This document shows, one piece after another, positions 10,901 through 22,603 of a stretch of DNA of 64,000 nt. Source of the DNA: Grifola frondosa (lineage: Eukaryota > Basidiomycota > Agaricomycetes > Polyporales > Grifolaceae); assembly GCA_001683735.1 (NCBI GenBank), contig LUGG01000032.1, positions 62,001-126,000 on the forward strand, read 5' to 3'. Below the pieces are notes generated by a model. It ran no database searches, was not told the origin of the DNA, and worked only from the letters and a program-made list of their open reading frames with translations. The position numbers and the translations under genes were made by a program. Within the stretch, counting starts at the first letter, position 1. Each line of letters starts with the position of its first letter.

Positions 10901-11561
10901 GAGCAAAGACGCCGACAGGATGCACAGACGATACATCCGTGATGACGTCGCTGTCCGCATGCTCATCCTTGAGAAGGAACGCACCGAGGTAGGGTTGGCC
11001 GCGACGCATCATCTCCTTAATCGCAGCGACGACAGCAGGATTCCGGACGACGACGGCCTTGTAAAAACCGGGAAAAAGTGGTCGGCGAGCAATGGGCAAT
11101 GCGAGAACCTGAGGGTAGACTTCCGGGACAGACTGCTTCGATATAGACGTCGGTGGCTGAGATGGGGCATCTGGTGGAGGAGGGGGTACGGGCTCGGAGC
11201 CCGAGCCATCTGAGCCGCTGCCCGAGGAGGAGGACGATGATGATGATGAGGAAGCGGGTGGGGCCGAATCAGGCGGAGGAGAGTCCTCTTGTTGACCGTC
11301 CATTCTGACTGCTTGATTGGACTTGTCCGACTCGGTGTCCGGCAGGGACTTTAGTCGCGTGTTAACCCATCTCGGGAAACGTAATGGAGGGGATGGCGCA
11401 CAGTCAGTGACAGTGGATGAGTAAAATGTGCGTAACGAGCCCCTGCTCCTCGACACCAACGCGAGCGTCGAGGGACCCGGCTCACACGCCGCGAAAAGGC
11501 GACGACTACATGCGCGTGACGAGGAAGTAGCTGCTGCTTTCAAGGAGCCAAAGAAAACCAT
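7993..11561 (-). CDS. pim1: mitochondrial Lon protease (PIM1 homologue), frame broken twice
   Basis: ATP-dependent serine protease of the mitochondrial matrix that degrades misfolded and oxidised proteins. The N-terminus is Arg/Ser/Ala-rich, a likely matrix presequence, followed by a poly-Ser/Pro-rich linker. The Lon substrate-binding domain starts at [20 protein letters not shown]. The AAA+ module has Walker [10 protein letters not shown] (about 9834-9862) and LVLIDEVDK. The peptidase domain has GPSAGTA with the catalytic Ser and VGGLKEK with the catalytic Lys. At least eight exons are joined by clean GTRNGT/AG sites. Two single-base losses break the frame. Near 10464-10466, GGG is seen where GGGG gives [13 protein letters not shown]. 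Near 10016-10018, ATTCCATGGGTCAG is seen where one more G gives ITQ-IPWGQHS. All catalytic motifs are otherwise intact, so sequencing error is likelier than a pseudogene of this conserved gene. Confidence 0.95.
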
Positions 11562-12018
11562 GCGCGGTGAAGAACGTCCTAAGCCCCCTCGCCGCGTAAG
11601 TAGAGCTCGACGATGTTGAGGACGTCGAGGCCGATGAAGAAGGTGACCAAGCCTCTCGCTGAGATTTTAAACTCCGAATTGAGCGTACTCGACGCGTCAT
11701 ACTATTCTGACTAAACACAATATTGTGAGGGCATCAATGTCGTGCTTAACAGCCAAGATAATTTTAACGATTGTAAGCTTGTGTCATGCAATACGCTGCA
11801 TTTTTATCAGCAAATGCGCGAATTTTTCTGCATCAGTTTCCGGCAAGAATGGATGCATGTCTCCACGTGACTATGACGATGTTGTGTCTCCGCAGAAAAA
11901 GTCCCGCGCAGATGCCGGACGGAGCTTGAATACTTACTTCTACTGAACTGCGAGGTCGCTCTCGAAACTCGCGAATTTTGAATCCTGCACGGTCGGTGGC
12001 GACGAGGGTCCTATAGCG
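11562..12018. other. divergent promoter region between lon and the b5-domain gene
   Basis: 457 bp separate the two start codons on opposite strands, so both promoters must share this interval. I see no convincing gene in it. A frame at 11725-11946 has no recognisable features. Confidence 0.5.
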
Positions 12019-12825
12019 ATGACATCCTACCTTCGTAACTGGCTTTTTACGCAATCACCATCTGAGGATGTCCCGGAGACTCCAACTATCGTAGAAAGCT
12101 CACCTCCACCTGACGATGATGATGATACTGAAACAGTCCATGGTGAAGACGATGCAGACGATACCCCGCCCTCATTTCCTAGCTCGAATAGTGCCCAACG
12201 CCTTACCCAGAATAATCTGACTCCGCTGCTGTCCCTCGTATACTGACTGATACTCAGCTGATGCCGCCGCCTCCACTGCCTTCACTCGCGAGTAGGCGTC
12301 CAGGAGCCTCCAGCAGTGCTGGTTCCCTTGCTGTACCCCCAAGTACGACAAGGCCTCCGCCTCAGCCTGCAAAACGAGGGAAAGTGGCCTTGGCGCCCGG
12401 ACATGGTCCACTTGATTGGGCTAATCTAAAGAAATCCGGGCAGAATCTCAGAGTACGTCGAGACTGCTGCTTGCCTTTCTATGATGCTTTCAACATCAGT
12501 TTAGGGAGTGGACACGGTCTTGCGTGTTACACCGTCGATGCTTAAACGACATAAGACGCGAGACGATGCTTGGTCCTCATTCAATGGCAAGGTGTACAAC
12601 ATCACGCCGTATCTACCATATCACCCTGGCGGTGAGAAAGAGCTCATGCGAGTTGCAGGCCGCGACGGTAGTAAGCTCTTTGGTAAGTTTAGATTGGTTA
12701 TATGCGCTTATCGTGCTACGCTGATGTTGTTGATTGCCCTAGCATCAACTCATGCTTGGGTGAACATCGACTACATGCTAGACGAATGCCTGGTTGGCTT
12801 TATGGTTTCGGAGTCATCGACGTAA
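12019..12825 (+). CDS. cytochrome b5-like heme-binding domain protein (IRC21/NCB5OR-like b5 domain)
   Basis: The N-terminus is acidic (PPPDDDDDTETVHGED), then Pro/Ser-rich. It then enters PLDWANLKKSGQNLRGVDT, the segment that precedes b5 domains in yeast Irc21 and vertebrate NCB5OR. The b5 domain has the heme ligand motif YHPGGEKELMRVAG and the second His in THAWVNIDYML, ending ECLVGFMV. Exons are about 12019-12452, 12505-12682 and 12743-12825. Within exon 1 the frame changes near 12213-12217. One extra T after AATAAT restores NN-SDSAAVPRILTDTQL and joins the acidic N-terminus to the rest without an intron. There is no reductase domain, so it must receive electrons from a partner. Length is about 210 residues. 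Confidence 0.82.
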
Positions 12826-13159
12826 CTTCCTCTTACCGCCAGAGATTGATAGACGAGGACACGGCTGCATTCATACGTATACCTTCGGACCCGGATCTAC
12901 TAGAATCCGCACACTATCATACATAATGCTTCGCTATTCTTAATCTATTCCACTGATCGTTGGCGCGCCCCTCCCTATAGCTCGCGGAGACTGAAGTCAC
13001 CGCGCCTGTACCTGTGGAGTCGACTAGTCTCCAACTACTTCATGCCCTTCCATGCATCTCGTCTAAACTACTTGTGATGAAGCTGCTGTTTGCTGGTTCC
13101 TCGATATCATTACCGCAGCTTAGAGTGACTGTAGAGTAACTGAGGAAACGGACGCTACG
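12826..13159. other. intergenic, no gene seen
   Basis: 334 bp between two plus-strand genes. It includes the 3' flank of the b5-domain gene and the promoter of the next gene. No frame with coding character is visible. Confidence 0.5.
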
Positions 13160-15545
13160 ATGTTCTCGAGCCTGACAAGTTCGTCTGAGCCGTCTGCGTC
13201 GACATCGAGACACATCCGTTCCCCTTCTTACGATTCAAAGGGGAAAAGGCCTCTCTATCCGAACCGCTCGTGGGTTCGCCAGCAGGATTCTGATCCTACA
13301 CCTTCGCTGCTCAGCCGCCTGAAGTCGCCCTCTTTGCTCGACCGCATCAGTGTTCCACAGAGCAGCTTGAGCTTGGCGGAGCGTCTCTCCCAGCCCGAGG
13401 TGTCTGCAGAAACTGTATACGTCAACGAACCTATCGATACTGCGGGAGCGAGCACTAGTATCAGTATGAATGCTACGAGAGGGAAGGGTAGAGCAGGTCG
13501 TCTAGTTCACGCTCGACCATCGATGTAGTGAGTTTCACTCGATATCCGTCCAATGTCTTCGCTAGCAATTGATGTCACATAGTTCGGCGAGCCTTCTCAT
13601 AGTCCAGCTAACGAGGCCGAGGTCCCGTCTGTCCCAGAGAAGGGACGAGATGGATCTCCGTCGCCCGTCTCAGAAGCTGCAGTAGACGAGCTGCTCGCAA
13701 CCATTTTCGACGCGGACATCCGCAATGTTGACCGAATGTCTGCCGCACCTATGCCTGATCCCGATGTAGAGATGTCATCGGATCTTCCCCCAATACCACC
13801 CCCTGCCGCCCACCCACAACGTCCCACAGAGGACGAGTTCCAGGCAAAAGCCCTTGAAGCGGACGAGTCGTTCCTGGAAGAGCTTATGTCTCCCCCTGCG
13901 CCCGACCGCGGCGCAGACTCCGACGTCGAAATGGCGCAGGCCCCTTCTGCGTCTCCGCCCCCCGCCCACCCTCAGCGACCATCTGAATTGGACGTCCTGG
14001 AGCAGTGTCGGCAGCTCATCGTGCCGCAGATCGTGAAGAACGCACAGCTGCGTGACCCAGAAGTCGACAAGGAAGCCCTTACCCTGCGGGTGCAGGCGCT
14101 ATTCACCGACGCATATAGCGCGGAGTTCGTCCGCATCGCGCAGCTGGTGCGTGCGCAGATGGAAGCGCGAGAGCGCGAAAAAGCTCAGCAGGGACGAAGA
14201 GACAGCGGTCCGACAGCTTGTTGGCGGACGCTCCTGCTATGAAACGGCGGATACAGGAGGACGACGTCTCTGGTGGCGACGCCTCGGTGCCTGCCCCACC
14301 GAAAGCCATGATCTTGAATGTTGCAGTACGTGCAATGGAGGACTATCTCGCAACTGTCTCCTCATCTTCTTCCGAACATATATCCAAGACCACATCAACA
14401 AATGCGCTGCCTTCACATATATCAGAGTTGCACACGGTATCGGACGGTGTGCCCCCTGGTGATGCACCAGTTGGCAATCATGGCGATTTGGATATGGAAG
14501 TGGACGTCGTTCCTACGAGTGCTGAACCGCAAGTGGCTGCGCAAGTCTTACTCCCACATGATCGACGTGACATCCAGCTCCCAGAAGCGCATACTGTCAC
14601 CGAGCCTCAGCCAATGTCCTCGGTTGTGGCATATATCCCGACCGATGGTGCTCCCATACCCTCCAAGATGGAGGCGGGCGAGCACTTTGTTAGAGATCAC
14701 GATCAAGAACCTGCGCCACCGCCTCCTCCCCTCGCGCTCAAAGTCGGGAGCGTAGGCCAGTAGCATCACCCGCCCCGTTAAGCCCTCAATCAGCTGCGCC
14801 ACCTATAATCGAGGAGGGACATCCCGTCGCACACGACAGCGCGGAACCTCCTCCTCAACACCTTCCCAGTTGTGTCGTCCCCGGATTATGGTCCGTCAGC
14901 GTCGGCTCGCACACACCCAACGTCACGGAAATCGAGTTCTATGTGTCCGACGCGGTGGCCGATGCCACACGGCGCTGGGCGCGGCGCCGAGAGCAGTTTG
15001 AGTGCGTGCCTCAGGAAAGTTATTATCATTACGAACAGTGTCTGACAGTTTTTCGATGCAGCATCGAAGACCAGTATGTTTCCGTCCACTTGCTGTGTCT
15101 CCCGATCGACACGGTGGCAGCTGTGAACTCCACTTTGGATCCATCAGCTGCACCAGGCGACGTCGCCGCAGCGTTATGGGGTATCGGGACGGTGTGGCCC
15201 CGAAGGGGCACACTCGTCATCGAGATGAATTCTGGCAAGAGCAGCGAAACCACCTGGCTGCCGGCGCACCTTGTAAGCGCAACGGTCTTCCCACCTTCTG
15301 TGCACAACTGATTTGTGCTGCATGTGTAGGGACCGACCGACGGCCCCCTTGACGTGTCCGTGTCTGTGCGGCGCGGGTTAAACACCATCCGGCTGGTGCA
15401 ACTGTGCAATATGTCAGGGTGCGTGTTTGTCGTCCATGCTGCTGCTCCCCTCGAGGAGGAAAGGAGAGGTATCGCTTCGGAGCGGAATGCTTGGATGACC
15501 TTTGTCGCGAGTGCGATGCATGCGGAGTCCCCTGATGATTCATAG
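13160..15545 (+). CDS. hypothetical protein, paralogue of the 4215-6908 gene
   Basis: The Ser/Pro-rich N-terminus (MFSSLTSSSEPS) is followed by an acidic proline-rich region with two copies of a HPQRP(T/S)E motif and a helical segment (QLIVPQIVKNAQLRD). A basic stretch TKRQRSDSL may be a nuclear signal. The C-terminal domain reads TEIEFYVSDAVADATRRWAR ... VSVHLLCLP ... LNTIRLVQL ... CVFVVHAAAP. It matches the end of the minus-strand gene at 4215-6908 in order and spacing. Late introns are at about 15000-15060 and 15271-15330. Frame breaks occur at the G3 run 14191-14193 (one more G gives QQG-TKRQRSDS) and the C4 run 14728-14731 (one more C gives PPPP-RAQSRERRPVASP). The first junction (13500-13583) also fails in phase. 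Function is unknown. A nuclear regulatory role is only inference. Confidence 0.6.
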
Positions 15546-16033
15546 AGTCAGGCCACGTACATTAGACTTTCGTTTGAGTATTCTTCATGTTACCCTGTAT
15601 CTGTATCAAATGCTCGCATTTTGTAGCTTTTCATACCATGTTTCTGTTGATGAATGCGCAGCATCGCAAGATCGAACCTCAGGGTGTGGAGAACCTCAGT
15701 ACTGATAAAATCAGTAATTTTGTGACGCTACGCTGTCGCAACGCCCCAGGTGTTCAAAGTAATGAACTGGCTGAGTATCACCTGAAGCTGTGGCACCATG
15801 GTGTATGTGTGGCATGAGGTTTCATGATAACACCAGCACATCCCACAGCTCAGGAAAGCTATGCTTGTCATAGATACTTACTGGAGTAAACACAACGTCG
15901 TCTGAGATAGCATAGTGGCGCATGGAGATGCAGTAGACTTGCGATCTCCTGATTTGAAAATTGTTATACACAAGTAAAGCAACATATTCGAAGAGTAACT
16001 CATGGCGATTATTCGCTCAGGTTAAAATCAAGA
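15546..16033. other. intergenic, no gene seen
   Basis: Convergent 3' flanks of the preceding plus-strand gene and the minus-strand crotonase gene. The sequence is AT-rich with no supportable frame. Confidence 0.5.
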
Positions 16034-17260
16034 TTACAATTTGGCCTTCCGGTGGCGAACGTCGATCTCCCGCCACTACGTGGATCGCAATCAGCGGGTT
16101 GCATAAAGTGATTACCTAGGACTTACCCAGGGCATCCATGGTGCCAGATTCGACAACGTATCTGTAAACTTCACGGGCCGACGTTCCTTGAATGCGCGGG
16201 CACCCTCCTCTGCATCTGCGGAGCTCCCAAGAATCTTGATAGCACGCGAATCAATTAAGTGTTGTTCCTCAATGTTGTCAGCCCCGCGCCAGAGCAAGGC
16301 TTTAGTGACGGCGACGGCGGTCTGTGATGTATTGGCGGCTAATTCTTGCGCGAAGGCAAGCGCAGCAGGGAAAACCTCCTCGCGCATCGGGAGGATAGTG
16401 TGGTATAAGCCAGCGATGTGTGGCGAGTCCGGGGAGACAGTTGCTCCGGTAAGGAAGAGCGCCGTTGCGCGTGCGTGTCCCAGCAGTTTCGGAAGCAGAT
16501 AGCTCGACGTGGCTGTGTCAGTTTTAGATTTATTCGCCTACCGGAAGCAATTGCCCTGATGCGCACCTTCGGCAGCTATTCCACGTCGGACGAAAGGGAA
16601 CGCAAGCTTCGCCCCCGCCCAAACGAAACGGAAGTCACAAGGGAGCTGTAAACCTGTGACGCCTACACCGACCTGCACAGTCATCAATCAGATGTACAAG
16701 GTATAATGAAATATAAAAACGTACTGCATGGCCATTGACCGCAGCAATTGTGATCTTCCTGCATCGGAAGATGGCCATAGCAACCTCGCGCCGCCATCCC
16801 TATGAGCTACATGACGTTGTAAGGCGATGAGCCTGCGAATATAGGAATACGTCCGAAAGCTAACCATGTTCTCCCTCGCGTTCAGATTCTTCACTGAACA
16901 ACACACTCCATCCTCCTGAAATATCGGCCTGAAGGATGGTATCAGCTCAGCAAATGAATAACCAAAGTACCGCCGTTAATCACTCCTGAACAGAATGCGG
17001 GAGCATTGGGCTCGGCAGTCAGCACTACGGCTCGCACACGGTCATCCCTATCCAAAAGCTCGAAGGCTTTTATGAGTTCATTTGCGAGCGTTCTGACGAA
17101 TGTATTACGTCTTGATGAATGAACTCATGAATATTTGTGCGCAAGTAAGTCATGCATTTGCTCACTGCTTAGCGCGATTTAATGTGACTACCGCAACTGG
17201 GCCATCCAAATGGACCAAGATGTCCTTAAATCCAAGGGTTGTGTAGTCCAAAGATGCCAT
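16034..17260 (-). CDS. peroxisomal enoyl-CoA hydratase/isomerase (crotonase family)
   Basis: Start MASLDYTTLGFKD at 17260. The spliced protein reads VAVVTLNRAKQRNTFVRTL, then AFCSGADISGGWS, which carries the crotonase oxyanion-hole region. Then come HRDGG, ITIAAVNGHA, VGVGVTGLQLPCDFRF, the conserved VRRGIAAEATSSYLLPKLLG and the C-terminal helical part. The last exon ends KAKL, a peroxisomal targeting signal type 1 (AKL). The enzyme should hydrate or isomerise enoyl-CoA in peroxisomal beta-oxidation; the substrate is not determined. There are about seven exons with good splice sites. One base appears missing near 16784 (GCGAGG then TTGCT; a third G gives HRDGGAR-VAMAIFRCRK). Length is about 280 residues, normal for the family. 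Confidence 0.88.
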
Positions 17261-17637
17261 GAGTTCGAAGCTATCTGAAAGGGCGCTGAGGGGCTCTCAT
17301 GATGGTCGGAGTGTGTAAGCCCTCGGGGTTCGGCGATAAGTTCTAAGTGGGACTTGTACTACCAAATGTACGCGTTATTTACGTGTTGTTTGTACAATGC
17401 ACTGCGGAATTGCGGAATTCACATAGCCTCTCGACTCAGTCGACTGAAACTGTATTCGCACCGTCATCTGGTTCCAGTACTACATCTACAATCTCTAGAG
17501 CGAGTAGCGTTTGAATGCATACAACTGGCATTAAACAGACGAAGAAACAAAAATACATGAATTGTCACGAGTAGTCTACGAATACCAGTCGTTTTGAAAC
17601 CAACCCTTGCCGTCGGATCCACGACATTATACCCGTC
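17261..17637. other. divergent promoter region
   Basis: 377 bp between the start codons of the minus-strand crotonase gene and the plus-strand PalI-like gene. No gene is visible. Confidence 0.5.
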
Positions 17638-18514
17638 ATGCACACTTCTGCTGTACTCATGTTTTTGGGAACGTTGGCTGCCTGTGTATTGCTGTACGTG
17701 TTCAGTCGCTCGTGTTTACCTCATACTCACACTACGACTACATCACTTAGAGTCCTCGTGACGTTCTCAGTCCCGTTTATATCCATCTTTTATTTCCTCA
17801 AGACTTCCGCCGCCGGTACCGTGACATTCGGCATCTGGGGGTTTTGTGTCGATATTACAGGAGTATGCACTCAGAAAAAGTGTGATTGCTTGGTATCGAT
17901 TGCACAGACAACTAATTATTGTTTACAGGCTGGAATACAGCTTCGATCCTCAAATAATGAAATCGCTAACCACAGCTCTTGTACTATATCCAGTTGGTGA
18001 GCAGCTCTGCATAATGATTGTTCCGTTTAGTTTTATGATATCCACCGTGCATGACTCGTTTAGCGGCTGGTCTGACGCTTTTCGGACTGCTTTCGCTCAC
18101 GCCACTACTGTGCGCTCGTCGCCGCTACCACCACCACCACCACCGGCATCGACATCGGCGCCATCACCAGCAGATCGTTATTACTATGAGACGCCCAGTT
18201 ACCCATACCCGCTATTTGCACTGCTATCTATCCTTGCTTTCCTCACCTCGCTCGCTGCTTTTGCTGTAATGATGTTCTTGTTCACCACTGCCAAGAATCG
18301 CTTCCATGCCGAAGGGTTTACTGCAACTTACGGACCTGCGGTTCGTGTTGTAACTGGCTGTTGCTAAGTGCCTGCTCATCTAGACACGTTTTAGGTGTGG
18401 ATGTCGCTCGCAGCTACAGCTGTCCTTCTGCTCCTCGCAGTGAACGTTGGCTGCGGTACATTCTGTGGAGGTCGATTTGGCCGACAAGCTCCTCACCTTG
18501 CCTATAGTTACTAA
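17638..18514 (+). CDS. PalI/SUR7-family four-span membrane protein
   Basis: The first membrane segment starts at the initiator (AVLMFLGTLAACVLLYVFS). It is followed by the loop motif TVTFGIWGFCVDITGVC, typical of the SUR7/PalI (Rim9) family of eisosome and pH-signalling membrane proteins. Then come YSFDPQIMKSLTTALVLYP, TM2 (LTLFGLLSLTPLL), a Pro-rich loop, TM3 (LFALLSILAFLTSLAAFAVMMFLF) and TM4 (AATAVLLLLAVNVGCG) with a short tail. Introns are about 17880-17928, 17997-18063 and one before VWMSLAATA. The frame shifts once between LLCARRR and the Pro-rich loop (about 18110-18130), consistent with one missing base. Role in pH sensing or membrane domain organisation is inferred from the family. 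It does not tell PalI from other SUR7 relatives. Confidence 0.75.
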
Positions 18515-19329
18515 CCCGGTATAGATGGTTGCGCCTTTTTGGTGATTGCTGCAGTTTATTTCCAATCGGTTGTATGCATATCTTTTCTCTTGCTTGTTCT
18601 TCGATGATTTATTCCGTCTTCTTATGTTCTTGGTGGGATGTTGTACGAATAGTTTGTTTTCTTTTATGCAATTGCTCTTTGGTTCATCTTTCGGGGTATG
18701 ACCGCCCGTGGCCCCAAATATTCCACTGAAACCACCGCCGCTTGACGCCGAATTTGTAAACCCACTCTCAGTAAGCAAATCTACATAATATCGGGTCTGA
18801 CGGCCACAATATGTGGTGTTGAATTTTGAGAAGTTCGCTCACGGTTTCTTTACCCCATCAAGTTCGGGTGCAATACACAGCATGCGATGACAGCGATGCA
18901 AACTGGCCAGCGGCCAAGCAACGATCGCAGTCACGTTGACGGCGCCGTCATGCTAGTGTTCGCCTATTGCGACCTAGCCGCCCTGCATCACGGCACATAA
19001 TATGTGCCCATATATCGAAAGCGTTCTTTCGCAACACGCACTTGGAATCGCATCAGACACAAGCACCCGGCAAGGCAAATTAGCATGGAATGCGGCTGGA
19101 CGTGCATCGATGGGTGGATTGGCGCGGTTCGGGTTCAACGATGCAGGGAACCTTAAAGCCTGCATGGCGGTGGCAATGATTCCCATTTGATCGATCATCG
19201 AACCGCGCCCATCAATAATAACTCTTGCGCGCCTATCCGGCACCGCCTCAAACTTGGGTGCCTTTATAGCACGGAAAGGCGCGTCGCAGGTACCCCACAT
19301 CTCTTGAGTCGAGGGCACCCTTTCACGCG
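18515..19329. other. intergenic, no gene seen
   Basis: 815 bp containing the 3' flank of the PalI-like gene and the promoter of the first aspartic protease-like gene. Frames of 100-130 codons exist on the minus strand but lack splice logic, domains or coding-like composition. Confidence 0.45.
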
Positions 19330-21606
19330 ATGCGAGGTTTCTCTGCCATTTCTCTTTTCTTTGCTACATGCTCGGCTTTCAGACTTCCATTTCGCCGTGC
19401 AGACCCCGCTCATTCGACCAATGTCATTATTACGCCTTCTAACTCCAGCAACCTTGGATTTACACACGCGGATAACGTGGAGTACACCGCAACTATCTAT
19501 GTCAATGGGGTGCCATTCCAGGTATGCATCTGATCGCGTATTCACCTTATATATTCATTGAACGTCCTTCAGGTTGTGATCGACACAGGAAGTGCGGATT
19601 TGTGGATAGACCCGGACGGTGTCGACGTACCTGGTCTTGCATACACGGGTGTTAACACCACCGTCCAATATGTGTGAGTAGACTCTGCGCATCAGCCATG
19701 ACGGCTCGCATATTGAACGAGATGCTGGTATTCTCAAGCGATGGCTCATCATCTCCTGGTATGATCAACGCAGTGAACATACCCTTGGTGAATTCACCGT
19801 AGAAAACCAGGCGATCAGTACGTTTGGCCTCGAGCTGCTCTCATATCTCCTTAAATGATATCGTTTGTAGTTCTCTCACCAGGTAGCACTGCAACGAACC
19901 GGGGCGGTGGAATGGCTTGATCGTGTTGGCTCGTGCGTAGACAGATTTAACTCGCACTTGACTCTCGAATTGATGTTGTGCTTAGTCCTTACCAGTCACA
20001 AGTATTATTGGCCCTGCTGCAGGCCAACTCTTCATACAAAGGCTTGCCTTTCTTGGATAACGTACGTCGCATCTATCGTCCACAGCATGCTGACTACTAA
20101 TGCGAAGGTTTTGAAAGGTTTTTTTTTCTATCCAAATGAGTCGAACTACATGACATTCCTACTGTCTCGTTCCGAAATCGGCATTACTAACGGAGGTGTC
20201 TTTACCATTGGTACGAATAATATGAGATTCCAATGTCTATTCCATTCTCACTCTGTAATTCAGCGGAACTCGATTCTGATCACGCGAATGTCACTCAAGC
20301 ACCCAAACTGAACGTCTTCACCAACGGGGGGTGGACGACGTTCATGGACGGCGTCCGCATCAACGGGGAGCTCTTCACTGGCAATTCGGTGATTGCGCCG
20401 AATTACACCGCGATTGGCGTCGAGGTTCCCGGTAACAGCACGATCACCACGTTGGACACGGGAACTAGCTATGGTACGTCAGGCCTGCACGCCGCCAAGT
20501 AGACGTCGCATTAACGCTGTATCATAGCTCTTGCCCCGCCGTACTACGTTGATGCTCTGTATAAAAACCTTCCTGGCGCTGTGTTCGCGGACAACGTTGC
20601 CGGCACTGGATTTGGGGGCTACTATCTTCCTTGCAACACCAAGATCAACGCCAGCTTGGTCCTGTCGTACGTTTTCCCCCGCGTTATCGGCTCTTGCACA
20701 GTGATTAATCATCACATTTCAGTGGACAAACTACCCTATTCACCCCGTTGACATGGTCGCAGTCAACTTCGGTCACGATGGCACTTTCAATTGCACGGGT
20801 GCCTTCGATACGGTTCGAATCGGCTGGTCCAAGGTGCGCTCCATTGCCTACCTCCTGCTACCAATGTCGATGACATATACTCGACGATCTCATAGACTTC
20901 CTTATGGGCGACATATTCTTGCGCAATGTGTATTCACTTTTCGACTTCGGAAACTGACAGCTGTAGGGGAGGGTGTGCCGTTCATGCAGTTGCTCAGCGT
21001 AAGTCGTCACTGTTTGAAAAAAATAGTTTAGCGCTTAACTTGAACTGCAGGTGACGGACGCTGACAAGGCATGGGCTGAGGCCGACGCGATCAACCTAGC
21101 GCGGCTCCTCCAGTTGGAGAACTACTACCAAACGACCGTCACCAACACCGTCTCGCCAACAGGCGGCTCCGCCTTCTCTAGCTCACCACCACCTCTATCA
21201 GCGCCTCGACCACGAACACCGGCTCCGTCAGCACCTCCTCCATCACCACCCCCACCGATGCTACAGCTTCGACCGGGTCGACCACCACCGCCACTTCGAC
21301 CCCCCTCCGGGCCCTACCACTACGGACATCTTCCGCGCTGGCGGGGCGCTCGCGGCTGTGTCCACGGATGCCTCCGGCGATATCGACTTCAGCGGCCTGA
21401 CGCGCAACACGTACATCATCATGGGCCTGCTCGGCGGCGTCCTCGTCCTGCTGATCGTGGTGGCGGTGCTCGTCGCGCGCGCAGCGAAGGCGAACGCGGG
21501 CTACAAGGCCGTCCCGAACATCAGCGTGCAGCCGCCCGCGTTCAACAAGCCGTACGAGTCATACACGGAGTCGTACGCGACTCCGTACTCGGACGGCGGG
21601 CACTGA
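19330..21606 (+). CDS. membrane-anchored pepsin-like aspartic protease, frame broken several times
   Basis: A signal peptide (AISLFFATCSAF) precedes YTATIYVNGVPFQ and the first active-site motif VVIDTGSADLWID. The second active site is TLDTGTSYALAPPYY. The C-terminus has a Ser/Thr-rich stalk and one membrane span (YIIMGLLGGVLVLLIVVAVLVA) with a short basic tail, so the catalytic domain should face outside. Both catalytic aspartates are present. Exon order matches the intact relative at 44852-46991. Comparison with it shows single-base losses near 19781, 19909, 20119-20127 (T9), 20724, 20956 and about two in the stalk. For example, one more G gives FGNW-TAVGEG. The gene could be a recent pseudogene, but similar losses in neighbouring genes favour assembly error. 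The family is peptidase A1 by motifs; substrates are unknown. Confidence 0.85.
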
Positions 21607-21800
21607 CCGTTCGGTTGGCAGAGTAAAATTTGACGGCATCTTACCGCGGACTGCGTATATCTACTGCTGCATGTACTATTCAATACGACGTACCTACTAA
21701 CTTTATTGTACATTTCGGACAACATATATATCTTTGCATATCCCACCAGGTAGCAAGTGGCGAGTGAGCGTCTAGCGCATTCTTGACTTGACATCGTGCT

Positions 21801-22603
21801 ATGATGGCTTGGATAGCCTGTTGAACCGGCGTCCACCAACGGCTTGGGAGCAATTCTGGTCCTCGCCTCTCATATTCCTCGCTAGATGGGCTTACACTCG
21901 CTGTGAGTGGTCTCGCGTGGGTTCCCCAAGAAACTCTAGTTCAATTCGTGTCGTGTGCATCTCGGACACTCACAACGCCCATCGCTCGCTACCTCTCCTC
22001 CCCCTGGCGACATTCTCATACATGCAGGGGACTTGACCCAATCTGGAACCCCGGAAGAGTTGTCAGATGCACTCGACTGGCTGAGCGTCCAGCCGCACCC
22101 TCACAAAATATTCATAGCAGGCAACCACGACGCCGCCTTGGCTTCGCCTGCCCCGCGCGACGCAGTCCTAGCAGCGCACCCCGAACTCACCTATCTCGAA
22201 AACACGTCCGTGTCACTGGCCGTGCGTGGCCGCACGCTCAATGTGCACGGGAGCCCCGACCCCCCAGCACGGCCCGTGGCCGTTCCAGTATCCCCGCGTC
22301 CCAGCTGACCAGGCTCGCGCGTCGTCGATCTGGTCCCGAATACCCATCCACACGGACGTGCTCATCACCCACGGTCCCCCGGCGTTTCACCTGGACTCGG
22401 GAGGGAGCGGCTGCTTGGCACTCCTACACGCTACTTGGCGTGTCCGACCGAAGTTGCATGTATTTGGCCACATCCACGGAGGGCGTGGCGTCGAGCGTGT
22501 GTGGTGGACGCCAGCACAGATGGCATATGAATCTGTGTGTGCAGGTCAGGGTGAGTGGCGAGATCTGCTCACTATCATTGGGAAGTACTTCGGGTCGCTC
22601 TAG
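21801..22603 (+). CDS. calcineurin-like metallophosphoesterase
   Basis: The protein carries the metallophosphoesterase signature in order: VVCISDTHNAH, GDILIHAGDLTQ, IFIAGNHD, LITHGPP and HVFGHIHGG. These give the Asp, His and Asn ligands of the two-metal centre. The segment TPQHGPWPFQYPR is typical of the MPPED/UPF0046-like group, which hydrolyses cyclic nucleotides in animals. Length is about 265 residues, as usual for the group, and no intron is needed. The frame breaks three times. One base is missing just after the ATG at 21801 (MMA-LDSLLNRRPP), one near 21990-22005 before GDILIHAGD, and the phase changes near 22251-22265 in HGSP-TPQHG. All metal-binding motifs are conserved. The natural substrate is not predictable. 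Confidence 0.82.

Noticed and set aside
18974..19318. 114-codon minus-strand frame
   Set aside because: No start context, domain or splice support; it occupies the promoter of the first aspartic protease gene.
19330..21606. calling the first aspartic protease copy a pseudogene
   Set aside because: The same single-base losses occur in conserved genes such as lon, so an assembly cause must be excluded first.
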